DNA from: Scleromitrula shiraiana | Lineage: Eukaryota; Ascomycota; Leotiomycetes; Helotiales; Sclerotiniaceae | NCBI GenBank assembly: GCA_028455995.1 | Contig: JABELC010000001.1 | Span: forward strand, 3,770,501-3,834,500 | DNA: 64,000 nt | Direction: 5' to 3' | Shown: positions 30,964 to 41,708 of the stretch, piece by piece | Position numbering within the stretch: the stretch's first letter is position 1 | How the letters are laid out: every line of letters begins with the position of its first letter | The notes under the pieces: generated by a model | The model's database searches: none | Seen by the model: only the letters and a program-made list of their open reading frames with translations | Told to the model about the DNA's origin: nothing | Translations under genes and position numbers: made by a program

Positions 30964-33444
30964 TTCTTCTTCGTCGTTCTTAGATGCAGATGGGATGGTT
31001 CTTCTAGCTGTGGGTTTTGCGTTCATGGGGTTTTCGGGAAGATCCTCATCATTATCATCACCGTTATCATCATCACCAACATGACGATTGACCACCTCAA
31101 CATCGACATCAGCATCCACATCCACCATCTGCGTATCCCTCCCCTTCCCCTTCTGCGTCGCACCCACATTCTTCCTCCGCTTCAACTGACTATCCCCCCC
31201 GTCCTCACCCCAATACTCATCACCGATTCCAAAGCCCTTCTTCTTGACCTCTTCCAACGGTACAATAACCTTAGCATGCGGTCTCAAGGGTCCCGAATCA
31301 GCACCTACGCCTCGCCTGCGGAACTTTTTGAAGTTCTTCCGTCCATTCCATTTATCATCCCATCGATCACTTTGATCGATGTGGGCGTGCGCGCGAGGTG
31401 GGGGTCTAGTACGAACTACGGGCATTTCTTCGATTATGGTAAGATTGCGAATCTCCTCGATATCGATGTCGCCTGGGGTTTCTCTTAAGGAATCATGTTC
31501 GGCTTTGGCGGCTGCTTCTCTTTTTTCTCTTTGTTGGGCGGCGAGGGCGAGAATATCTATTTCCTTTTTCACTTTCACTTTTTCGGGTTTCTTTTTCTCA
31601 ACTGGTGTTTCCTTCTTAGCTACAGGTGTTGGATGTTCATTTTCTCGACGAGCCACTTCGTCCAATAGACGTCGTCGTTTTGTGGTCGCTGCTGCTGCCA
31701 ACTCATCTATAGGCTCTTCTTCTGGGATTGGTAATGCAGCTCTTTTTTTGCTGGTCCTAGTTTCTCGTGTCTCTGGTTCTACGGACTGAGAATGCTCTCG
31801 AAAATGGCTTCTATCTTCCATATCTCTATCTGGATCCTGTGATACGAACATCCCTTGAGACTCATCCTGAAATTTTGAAACGTTTGTTAGCTCAGGAATA
31901 GATTCGAGTGGCGCTGTTGGGGGAGGCACATCGTCATCATCATCATCTAAGTCAAAACCGGTGAACCGACTAGTGACGGCTCGTCTCGATCTACCTCGTT
32001 TAACTTGAGTATCTTGAGATGTGGTTTGTTTAATGGCGGGAGCAGGTGGACTAGATTCAGGGGCTGGATTAGACACAGGCACAGCACCCGATGTATCCAT
32101 GTTTGTGTTCCTTGAAGTTGGGGCAACAGTCCCAGAAAGCTCCACCTCAAGGGGTCTCCTTAGCAAACTAGCATCAGTCTTGAGTATTGCATCCAAAAAT
32201 TCGTTTTGCTCAATAAGTCGATGATCTAGATTGAGGGCAACTTGTCTGCCAAAATCCTGGAACCATTCATGACCATCCCCTTTCACGGGGTTAAATCTGA
32301 CGACCACTACTCCTTTTCCTTCACTACCATCGTTGAATTCCCCGACTCCTTTCTCACCTGCAACTCCCTTGACATATCTCACAAATTCATCAACGGAGGT
32401 CTCGAAAGGTACAACATCCCGAAAGAGAGCCTTTCCACGTCCCTCGGTAATAGGCGCCAGGAGAGTTTCAAATTGACTTTTGTCATAGAAAACAAAGGTA
32501 TAGCCCTCAAACATCGAGATTCTTGCTTGAACAGGTGCATAGCTTGTCGCAGGTTCATCTGTAGGTTCGGTACCACGAGCAGGAAGGTATTGAATGGCAT
32601 CTGGAAAATTACCCACAAAGTCCTTCTCCAAAGGCGATGTACCATCTTCCTCAGGTGTAGTAGTAGTGATCAGTGCTTTAACAAAAGGGTCACTATTGAC
32701 AATATATTTTCCATTGATGAGAGCTTGCAATCCTTTGGAGGTATTACGTTTTTTGACAACCACGTGAGTAGTCACGTCACGAACGTATTCGAGAAGAACT
32801 TTGATATCAAGAGGTCCAAGACTCTGATAAAGCGCTTCCAATGGTTTAGCCTTTAACTCCTTCGAGGTAAATGAGAACGTGAGTGCAACAGGGATCCAAG
32901 TAAACCTAAACCATCAATATGGGTATCAAATTTAGTGACAATTAAACTCACCGAAATAGCTGCTTAAGTCTACCCATGCAGACTTCATTCTCGTCGCTAG
33001 TCAAAATAATCTCCTCGCCTCGAATCTGTTGCCCATTGACAGTAGTACCAATCTTAGTGGCAAGATCTTTCAATGAGACTTTTGATCGAATCTTGAGGTT
33101 GTTCTTATGCAAGTATTAGTATAAAACTGATAGTCATAAGGAAGATAACATTACACAATCTTTAGGATCGACTTCAGTGACATTAATTTCTAAATGTCTT
33201 CTTGATATAGATTTATCGGATATAACATATTGCCCTTCTGTGTTCTTGTCAGAAAGACTTCAAATGTATGAGTTTGGGTATACATACGTTCGCCAGAGAC
33301 TCTACCGAATAGGAATCTTTTCCCAGGACGAAGCCATATCTTTTTACCTTGAATGTCAATTAGCCTAACCGTCACATTGATTCTAACTCAAGAACTAAGT
33401 ATCTTACCTTGAAAGAAATCACCATCATGCTCAAGCACCCACAT
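30658..33444 (-). CDS. NBS1: Nbs1/nibrin, DNA double-strand-break repair (MRN complex)
   Basis: Nbs1 is the scaffold of the Mre11-Rad50-Nbs1 complex that senses breaks and recruits Tel1/ATM. Five exons (33444-33408, 33347-33288, 33237-33155, 33103-32952, 32905-30658) give 859 residues. An FHA domain fills residues 1-110: MWVLEHDGDFFQGKKIWLRP, FLFGR, the phosphothreonine-binding SISRRHLEINV, and GTTVNGQ. BRCT repeats follow (starting about residue 125, ALYQSLGPLDIKVLLEYV). The long middle is disordered and acidic, with an 11-Asp run. The Mre11-binding motif RKNFKKFRRRG lies near residue 636. The last residues are an acidic stretch plus FKF (DEDRFKFR), the expected Tel1-binding FxF motif. Exon 2/3 borders have an alternative in-frame pairing (donor 33284-33285) that would change a few residues. 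Confidence 0.93.
30931..30963. repeat. GTC/GAC triplet repeat encoding a poly-Asp run in Nbs1
   Basis: Eleven uninterrupted GTC triplets on the plus strand (GAC on the coding strand), flanked by TTC (Glu) codons. A pure array of this length is likely to vary between isolates. Confidence 0.92.
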
Positions 33445-33851
33445 GTTAAAGAATGAAAGACGTTTGATATAGGGTGGATGTATTATAATAGAATTCCCAT
33501 TAGATGAAAATCAATAAATTCAGATGTAAGATTCACGAATTATGGAGATACCAGATATCGAGTTTGGTAATTACAAATGATCGATCAATCAATCAATATA
33601 TCCTTGGTGAGAAAAGTACGAATATATATTCAGCAGAAGAATAATAAAATGGAAAAGAAAAAAGGTTGATGGTACAATTGGTGTTTCTCAAACGGTAGGT
33701 AGTACAGTAGGCAGGCAATACATGTACAGTAGGCAGGCAGCTAAAGAAGTGGATTGGGTGGTGAAGGGAACGCGCTTTAGAGAACATTGATGAATTGAAT
33801 TGAATTGAATATTTAAATGAAAAGAAGAAAAAGAAACACGAAATCACATGT

Positions 33852-33925
33852 AGATAAGGGATATGGGATAAGGGATAAGGGATATGGGATAAGGGATAAG
33901 GGATAATGGATAAGAGATAAGTAAT
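33852..33925. repeat. GGGATAA/GGGATAT minisatellite
   Basis: About ten consecutive 7 bp units, mostly GGGATAA with GGGATAT variants at regular positions, so a 14-21 bp higher-order pattern is visible. It is not the fungal telomere repeat (TTAGGG). Confidence 0.88.
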
Positions 33926-34136
33926 TGATTGATTATTAAGCAAGAAAGTACTTAACTAGCCAACTTCTCCACAAACAAAGGAGACCACCAATTGACGGAA
34001 AAAAAAATAGCTCCAATTCCAAGGGCCTAATTTAGTAATTCATTCATCACGAGTACAAGAGCTATAAGCTTGCATGATCAATAATAATAATAATAAGTTT
34101 AAAACATTTATTAATTTCTACATCTTCTTTTCCTAC

Positions 34137-34159
34137 AATAAATAAATAAATAAATAAAG
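34137..34159. repeat. AAAT tetramer microsatellite
   Basis: About six AATA units upstream of the RPEL gene. Confidence 0.85.
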
Positions 34160-34252
34160 TAAACCTCCAAATATTTACTTTACTTCATCTTCTATTCAAA
34201 TCAGAAGATAAACACTTAACAAACAAACCATAAACTACAACCCAAATAAACA

Positions 34253-34949
34253 ATGGATTCACAAAATCAAGATCAACCCCTCGTCGATACCTCCCCCATC
34301 ATCCGACCAGCCCAACACGAGCGTCAAAAGTCTCTTGAAAAACTCCTCGCAGAACGACCAACACCTCAAGAATTAAAAGAACGACATATCCTGCTCGATA
34401 CAGATGCCGCTCCGTAAGTATAATCAAAAACCTCGTACTTTTCCTCTTCTTTCCCATCTAACAGCGGGGTAATTAACATATTTCTTTATTTATATAGTGG
34501 TCTTCAAAGCGCACAACATGCACTCGAGCAGCAGAGGATCTCGGATAGTCTTAAGAAGGGTCTTGAGAAGAGACCTACTAAGGAGGATTTAGTTGAGCGT
34601 ATGTAATATACTTATATATTCCTACCCATCATTTCCATCCATTTATATACAAACTTCCTACAACCCCCCCTCCTCCACCTCCTCCTTCCCCATCTCTTCC
34701 TATCCTATCCCATTCTTCCACTCCTACCTCTCCCAAACGAACGAATCCAACTAACCCTCTCATTCAAAACAAAAAGGTAACATCCTCCCCTCCACAACCG
34801 CCGCCCCCGGAATCCAAGCCCAACAAATCGAACTCTCAAAACATATGCGGGCCGATAGTTTAAACGATAAGATTTCGCATCGTCCGAGCCCGGAGGAGTT
34901 GGTTAAACAGGGGGTTTTGCATGAGGATCCTACGAAGGAGGATGAGTAG
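34253..34949 (+). CDS. Small RPEL-repeat protein
   Basis: Three short exons, 34253-34413, 34498-34598 and 34777-34949, give 144 residues. Frames join correctly: CC|T makes Pro and C|GT makes Arg. The protein is almost nothing but three RPEL-like motifs at even spacing: LEKLLAERPTPQELKERHIL, LKKGLEKRPTKEDLVERNIL and LNDKISHRPSPEELVKQGVL. RPEL motifs in animal MRTF and Phactr proteins bind G-actin. Fungal RPEL proteins are small and poorly studied, so actin binding here is inference. The first two introns have GTAAGT and GTATGT donors. The last acceptor is AAAAAG after a CTAAC branch point, which is less usual. The protein is acidic at the end (DPTKEDE). Confidence 0.85.
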
Positions 34950-35544
34950 GGAAGGGGAAGTGGTGGATGGGGTGATTTGTGGAATGGAGCATTTGGGTTA
35001 GTATGGAGCATTTGGATTGAGAACAGTGAAGAGGGGAGAAGAAAAGGCATAGCTAGCTGATTGCAACAGCGAGCTAGCAGGCGAGTGGGCGAAATCGGCT
35101 GCAGGAGTCTGATATGATTGATTTGATTTGATTTGATTTGATCTGCGAACCTATTATGTTGATCTGTCTGTTCAAGGATAGGATTTTGATTATGGAGTTT
35201 CTTTATTAAGGGAGGGTTATGAGATTGAGGAATGAATGGATGAATAAATAAATAAATGGGATATGGAAAGCTCGCTACTTTGCTCCCTTCTTTTTTCGTT
35301 TTACTCCGAATTTCAATCTTTTTGAATGAAATGATGATATGATGAGATGACACCGATCCACCATACACCAAACCAAATAAGTAGAGCTTTCCATCCAACG
35401 CGATGCAATACAATACAATGCAATGCCTTTCCATGCAATACCACGCCAAACATAAAGTTGAGAATCTTTGTCTATTTTCCTAATCTTATACTATAATATA
35501 CATGTATACAATATCTTGCATGACCCGAGAATCCTGGATGGATC

Positions 35545-35588
35545 GATGTATGATATGATATGATATGATATGATATGATATGATATGT
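35545..35588. repeat. TGATA pentamer microsatellite
   Basis: About eight perfect ATGAT/TGATA units in the convergent region between the RPEL and EF-G genes. Confidence 0.9.
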
Positions 35589-35829
35589 TTGATTTCTTTA
35601 TATCATACACAAATAGCATACTCATCATCCATTTATCCCATCATTGTTAATGAAAAATCCCCATTTTAAGCGCCTTTACGTACCGATATATACGCATGAA
35701 TTGGTACTGTATGTGCAATATGTTTTTCGTGTCCTTTCATCTCATGTGTATAGAGAGAGGGGATTTCCTCTTTTCTGCCTGATCCGTCCCCACTCATCTC
35801 AGATTCATACTCATCTATGAAGTATCTAG

Positions 35830-35859
35830 CCATCTATCTATCTATCTATCTATCTATCT
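35830..35859. repeat. CTAT tetramer microsatellite in the EF-G 3' UTR
   Basis: Seven CTAT units ending only a few bases from the EF-G stop codon at 35862-35864. Confidence 0.9.
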
Positions 35860-35861
35860 GT

Positions 35862-38623
35862 TCACTTCTTATGTCTATCAGCCTGAGCCTTCTCATATTT
35901 AGCGACAAGTTCCTTCCTAAAAATAAATATTAGCATTCAATCCAACTCAATTCATCTAAAAAGATCACACCAAAAGAGAAAAGGGAACAAAAAACATACT
36001 GCAACTGTCCCGGCGCAGGACTATAATGACTAAACTCCATCCCATACTCCCCCTTCCCCTGCGTCGCCGCCCTCAACTGCGAACTAAACCCGAACATAGC
36101 ATTAAGACTACAATCCGCAGTGAGCGTGAAATCCTCCGGCCCAATTTCCGTATCATTGATAATCGCATTTCTCTTATTCAGGAGACCCACAATATTGCCC
36201 TGGAACTCGTTGGGCGCCGTAATGGTGGTTTTCATCAGGGGTTCCAGAACCTGCGGTTTAGCTAGCTTGAAGGCTTTACGGAAGGCTTGTTGCGTGGCGA
36301 TCTTGAAGGCCATTTCGGAGGAATCGGTCATGTGGGTTGCGCCGTCGTTGACGACCATGTGGGTTCCGAGAACGGGGTGCCCGATGAGTGGGCCTTTTTC
36401 GCAGGAAGCTAGGAATCCCTTTTCGCATGCGAATAAGAATTTATCAGAGATATTACCTCCGGTGACGTGTTGCTCGAATGTGGGTGGTGTGTAGCCGTTA
36501 TCGCCGGGTGCGATTGGTTCCATGAAACCGATGACTCGCGCGAAATCACCAGCTCCTCCGGTTTGTTTCTTGAGAGTGTGGTCGAATTTTACGTGTTCGG
36601 TGACGGTTTCACGGTAGGCGACTTGGGGTTTTCCGGTCTCGACTTCAACCTTGTACTCACGTCGCATACGCTCGACGTAAATATCAAGATGCAACTCTCC
36701 CATACCAGAGATGATAGTCTCTTGACTCTCGGCATCGACATGGACTCGGAAAGTTGGATCTTCACGCTGGAATCGATTCATAGCCTTACTAAAGTTCGAT
36801 CCATCCTTTGTGGATTTTGGCTTGATGGATAGAGAGATAACTGGATCTGGGACGAACATGGACGACATGGAGTATGGTAAACCACCATCAGTAAAGGTGT
36901 CTCCAGATGCGCAATCAACTCCAAACACGGCACAGATTTCTCCAGCACCAATTTCAGGAACTTCTTCCATCTCGTTGGAGTGCATTCGTACGATTCTTGG
37001 AACCTTAACCCTCTTGTCGGTTCTGGCGTTGAAAACGTTCATTCCCTTCTTCAAGGAACCTTGGTAAACCCGAATATAAGTCAACTGACCGTAGTTACTT
37101 TCTTCAAGCTTGAATGCCAAGCCTACGAAAGGCAGTTCATTGTAAGAAACAAGCTTGACAGGAGCCTCAGCTCTGCGCCTGTCAAGTGCCAAATTCTCAA
37201 CTTCCGAGGGATTTGGTAAATAGTCACAGACTGCATCAAGCATAGGTTGTACAGACTTATCTGCCAATGCACTTCCCATGAAAACAGGGGTAAACTTTAA
37301 GCCAATGGTTGCTCGTCGAATAGCAGCCTTCATCTGTTCGGGCGATGGGGTTTTCTCATCCAAGAAGATCTCGGCGATTTCGTCATCCACATCAGCCAGT
37401 GTTTCGATCAAGAGTGCTCTCTTCTCTTCGCATAACTTCTTGAGCTCTTCTGGGATTACATCAGTCTCTCGAATGATTTCTCCCTTTGGTCCATCATTGT
37501 ATATAGCCTTCATTCTAATCAAATCAACAACTCCATTGAAACTGTCTTCTGAACCAATTGGAACTTGGAGAGCTGCCGCTGGTATGCGTAGCTTTTGGTT
37601 GATCTGTTCGACAGCTTTGAAAGGATTGGCACCCATTCTGTCCATTTTGTTGATAAAACTGATACGAGGAATATTATATCTGCGCATCTGTCTGTCGACT
37701 GTAATCGTTTGACTTTGAACTCCACTAACGGCGCAAAGAATCATAACAGCTCCATCAAGAACTCGTAAAGCTCGCTCGACCTCAATTGTGAAATCAATAT
37801 GTCCGGGAGTATCGATCAAATTGATATGGTACTTCTCCTCCTTTCCATTCTCAACCTTCTGCCAATCGCAAAAGGTTGCAGCAGATTGAATTGTGATACC
37901 TTTTTCTCTCTCCAATTCCATAGAGTCCATCTTTGCACCAACAGCATCTTTTCCTCTGACCTCGTGAATAGCATTAATTCGTCCTGTGTAAAAAAGAACT
38001 CGTTCTGTGGCAGTTGTTTTGCCACTGTCGATATGTGCCTGTACGCTTTATGTTAGATACTCTGCGAGTCGAAACCCAGAGGATTGGCCATTGGTGGACA
38101 TACAGCAATACCGATATTTCTAATTCTCCTCAATCGATCCCTCTCGACAGAATTGAGGTTACCGATAATATCTTCTTGTGACAGAGCTGATGGGTCAGCG
38201 GCGGCTTGTTTTAGCCTACAGTCAAGCATAAACTATTAGCATTTTCGTGGTTCATCATCGGTTCACTCTATCTCCTGTGAGTAATTTTGACAGAATATCT
38301 GTAGTCTTTGCAGCATTCTGTTACACCCAATTCCTTGGGGCAAAATGGACTACATTTGTAACACAATCTTATGAACAACCAATTGAGCAAGAAACTATAG
38401 ATTCGAAAACTCACACAGCTTCCGCGACACCAGCCCTTATTATCCTCGACTGCGAGAAATGTCTTCTCGCTGCGAGTCCAGCTCCCAGAGTTGCCCCCCG
38501 GTACCCGAGTCTTTGAACGGGTGCATTTAAGCACAAATTTCTTGTCCTCGGTGCACTTCCACGCAACAGCCCAGCGCAGGCTTCCGATGAAGCCACAGCG
38601 CGGGCGACTCTATGCATGCTCAT
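35862..38623 (-). CDS. MEF1: Mitochondrial elongation factor G (mtEF-G1)
   Basis: GTPase that drives ribosomal translocation in mitochondria. Four exons, 38623-38415, 38215-38104, 38038-36000 and 35916-35862, give 804 residues. The N-terminus is basic and Arg/Ser/Ala-rich (MSMHRVARAV ... LAARRHFSQSRIIR), a good mitochondrial targeting sequence. GTPase motifs appear across the exon 2/3 join as NIGIAAHIDSGKTT (P loop), then EREKGITIQSAATF, DTPGHIDFTIE and NKMDR. The later EF-G domains are intact (GMGELHLDIYVERM, TGGAGDFARVIGF). The final exon supplies a lysine-rich tail (KYEKAQADRHKK). I start at the MSM pair at 38623 because the targeting sequence begins there; a more upstream in-frame ATG exists at 38686. 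It is divergent from DNA polymerase kappa with only 279 bp between start codons. Confidence 0.95.
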
Positions 38624-38902
38624 TGTTGCTGGTCGAAATGTGGAATCGTTCGTCCTCTCATTCTGGTTCGAGACTACATCTATCAACTTTTTTTTTATCG
38701 ATTGCTATGCTGGGCAACTCTAGCCGAATACACTGCAATTGTTTCGTTCTCATTGGTTTGATTGAGATCTTCGCTTATGTCATCGAATTTTATTTTTCAA
38801 TAAGCTAAACGTGATACCGCGTATATTATATTACACGGCGGTAGTCGCAGCTTCGCGTCATCAACTGCACATCATGGATGTTAATAGTATGTGCTTCGAG
38901 AG
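38624..38902. promoter_or_regulatory. Short shared upstream region of MEF1 and DNA polymerase kappa genes
   Basis: Only 279 bp separate the two divergent start codons, so any promoter elements must be shared or overlapping. A T-run sits at 38690-38697. No specific factor site can be claimed from sequence alone. Confidence 0.6.
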
Positions 38903-38918
38903 ATGGCATCCGCATTGA
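38874..38918 (+). promoter_or_regulatory. uORF overlapping the DNA polymerase kappa start codon
   Basis: ATG at 38874 opens a 14-codon frame ending TGA at 38916-38918, which overlaps the main start at 38903 in another frame. Alternatively, GTATGT at 38887 and ACAG ending near 38924 could act as a roughly 38 bp intron that joins MDVN to the same protein frame. That would be unusually short for a fungal intron. Confidence 0.4.
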
Positions 38919-41000
38919 CAGCTACCGATGAGAAGGACGAGAATGAACATAAATCTCTCAAATATTCTCTGTTAGGACCATCACTCACGAAGTCCGGGCA
39001 AGATTCCGTAGACCAGTCGAAGGTGTGTGGCGACTACAACTTTTCCAAGGCGCCATAATGTTTTGCTGACGATAATATTTTTTTGTCAGGTCTCCGATAT
39101 CATTTATAATGCCTCGAAGGGATCCAACTTTTTTAATCATGAGGAAGCTCGCGATAAGACATTAACAGTCAAAATTGAAAGAATATTGGCCAAGAAGGCA
39201 GAATTGGAGAAACTCGATTTAGCCCACGATCGTCGAAGAGCAGATACTGCCCTTGCCGAGCTTGAACTTACACGAGACTTATCTCAAACAATTGTTCATA
39301 TCGATTGCGATGCATTTTATGCTGCCGTAGAGGAACTTGATCGTCCGGAACTGAAAGATGTTCCATTTTCAGTCGGCAAGGGAGTTGTTACAACTTGCAA
39401 CTATCATGCAAGACGATTTGGGGTCCGAAGTGCCATGGCGGGGTTTATCGCGAAGAAGTTGTGTCCGCAATTAATACAGGTTCCTCTGAATTTTGACAAG
39501 TATACTGCGAAAGCACAAGAGGTACGGGAAATTCTTGTAGATTATGATCCAAGATTTGAGAGTGCTAGCATCGACGAGGCATATCTTAATATTACGGAAT
39601 ATTGTCAAAAGAATGATATCGATCCTGAGGAAGCCGTTGGGCAATTGCGACGAGAGGTTCACGCGAAGACAAAGATCACTATATCTGGTGGTATAGCGGC
39701 TAATGCGAAAATAGTAAGTATATTTAGCAAGTGCACTTAAATTGATAATTATTTGACGCTTCTCATGCGCAGCAATTAAATGGCTTATATTAACACAAAC
39801 CTCCAGGCCAAAATATGCTCGAACAAGAACAAGCCTAATGGACAATATCGTGTTCCTAATGATCGAAACGAGATCATGAAATTTATGCGAGATTTACCGA
39901 CTCGTAAAGTTAATGGAATCGGTCGAGTTTTCGAGAGGGAATTGGATGCTATAGGTGTTAAAACTTGTGGGGACATCTACGAAGTACGTCAATATCTCCC
40001 AAAACTATTTGGGGAAAAGGCTTTCGTGTTTCTGATGCAATGCTATTTGGGGCTTGGAAGAACAAATGTTAAGCCAGCCGAAGAATACGTTCGTAAGAGT
40101 GTTGGCACGGAGAGCACATTCAATGATATGAATGACCCAACAGAACTTCGAAGGAAACTCAGGCAAACAGCCGAAGAACTTGAGAAGGATATGCAACGAA
40201 CACAATTTAAAGGGCGAACATTAGTTCTCAAAGTCAAATTAAAAACCTACGAGGTTATGACAAGACAAGCAGCCCCACCAAAAGCTGTCTGCACGGCCGA
40301 TGAACTATACAAATATTCTTTACCTATACTCGAGAAACTAGAATCGGAAATTCCAGGTATGACATTACGGCTCATGGGTTTACGATGCACACATCTAGTC
40401 AGTATGAAAAAGCCCGACACAATGGCATTTTTCGGTTTCCGCAAACAAGACTCCACAGACCCCAATAACGGAGAATCCGAAGCCAGATTCTCGCCAACTT
40501 CTGGAGCAAAGCGAAAAGCCTCCAACCTTCAAGGATCCGACAACAATGAAGAATGGGAAGTATGGCCCGAGGAACTTCTATTTGAGAACGCAGAGCGACA
40601 AGAACGCGAAGAAGAGTTTCAGGAATTGGAACATTTGAGTCAACTGGAAGAGAATGACCCTCGACGTCATCACGGGAAAGAAATAGTTCCGAATCCTAAA
40701 CCCAAAGGTGATAATGATGGGAAGGGGGATGGAGAAGAGGAAGAGGAATTTTGGGATTGTCCTGTTTGTCAGAGACCTCAGGCTACGAATGAGAGGGGTT
40801 TTAATGAACATATTGATTTATGTTTATCGAGACAAACGATTAGGGATGTGGTTCAGGAGACGACCACGACGATGACGGGGATATCTCAGATGAGTAACAA
40901 CGGTAGTGGGAGTGGGAGTGGGAGTGTGAAGAAGGTTAAACCCAATGAGAAGGGAAAGGATAAACCAAGTGATCCTAAACAGAGGAAATTATGTTTTTGA
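38903..41000 (+). CDS. DNA polymerase kappa (DinB-type Y-family translesion polymerase)
   Basis: Error-tolerant polymerase that copies past damaged bases. Three exons, 38903-39022, 39090-39713 and 39807-41000, give 645 residues. Introns have GTGTGT...TCAG and GTAAGT...CCAG ends. The catalytic palm is intact: IVHIDCDAFYAAVEELDRP with the first metal-binding Asp, TTCNYHARRFGVRSAM, and SASIDEAYLNIT with the Asp-Glu pair. The second join recreates NAKIAKICSNKNKPNGQY. The N-clasp region before the palm (SNFFNHEEARDKTLTVKIER) identifies the kappa branch rather than eta or iota. Near residue 590 a UBZ-type zinc finger (CPVCQRPQATNERGFNEHID followed by LC) should bind ubiquitinated PCNA. The C-terminus is lysine-rich (KDKPSDPKQRKLCF) and may serve as a nuclear signal or PCNA contact. 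Confidence 0.94.
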
Positions 41001-41708
41001 GATGACGGGTTATATTGGGTGGAGATGGGATAATGCATCATGAATGTAATATGCATTGGGTAAGGAGTTTTTATTGGATAGATAGATAGATACTATAAGA
41101 TTTCGGATACCCGCACAAGTTTTCTTGTCGTCAGTTGTAGATACTGCCTATACACATACACACTATATGCACAGTTGTAACATCTCCGTTTCGTCTCATC
41201 TATCCATTCATCTCGTGTTGTCCTCTCGCATCTGAAGTAATATGCATAGCAATCACCACCGCCATCACCAGGGGGGTCCATCAGCATTCACCTATAAAGA
41301 CTCGATAGACAATAAATGAATGTGCCGTTACCGTCTAAATCATTCCCCCGCATTCACTACCAGTAGTGCCTACATCATCTAGTCATTAACATCTAATCAC
41401 GACCAAGTACTTTCGAAACAAGCTAGATGATTTCCATTCTAACATTATCGCATTCGCACATCTTTGCTCGCTTCTTACACGGTTATTACAAGGTTATTAC
41501 AACTCCTATTCCTACACATTCATCCAGTACTATACGATGCCACAAACGCAACTCCACGCATGCACGATGACATCTAGCCAATCTAATCTAATTTCACCTC
41601 GTCTAAACCAGTCCCATCTAGTATCCCATTATCCACAGGCTTCTCCCTCGTTCGTCTAATAGTCCACTCTACCTCTACTAATTCTTCGCTACCCTGCCCT
41701 ATTATGCC
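41001..41708. other. Convergent intergenic region
   Basis: About 700 bp between the stops of polymerase kappa and the alpha/beta hydrolase. It includes a short GATA repeat near 41080. Presumably both 3' UTRs. No coding feature is supported. Confidence 0.65.

Larger units (their letters stand above)
33445..34252. other. Divergent intergenic region, NBS1 / RPEL gene
   Basis: About 810 bp, AT-rich. It carries a 7 bp minisatellite (33852-33925), an AAT tract (34081-34096) and an AAAT tract (34137-34159). It should contain both promoters; the plus-strand leader directly before 34253 is A-rich as expected for a fungal 5' UTR. Open frames over the minisatellite are not called. Confidence 0.65.
34950..35861. 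other. Convergent intergenic region with microsatellites
   Basis: About 910 bp between the RPEL gene stop and the EF-G stop. It contains TTTGA pentamers (35116-35142), TGATA pentamers (35545-35588) and CTAT tetramers (35830-35859), the last directly abutting the EF-G stop and so in its 3' UTR. The minus-strand frame over 34760-35449 is antisense to the RPEL exon 3 and not called. Confidence 0.7.

Noticed and set aside
33852..33925. Possible telomere-like repeat
   Set aside because: The unit is GGGATAA/T, seven bases, not TTAGGG, and it lies between ordinary genes.
35930..35999. Extra C-terminal residues in the open EF-G frame
   Set aside because: They belong to an intron (GTATGT...TTTTAG); the real last exon at 35916-35862 gives the KELVAKYEKAQADRHKK tail.
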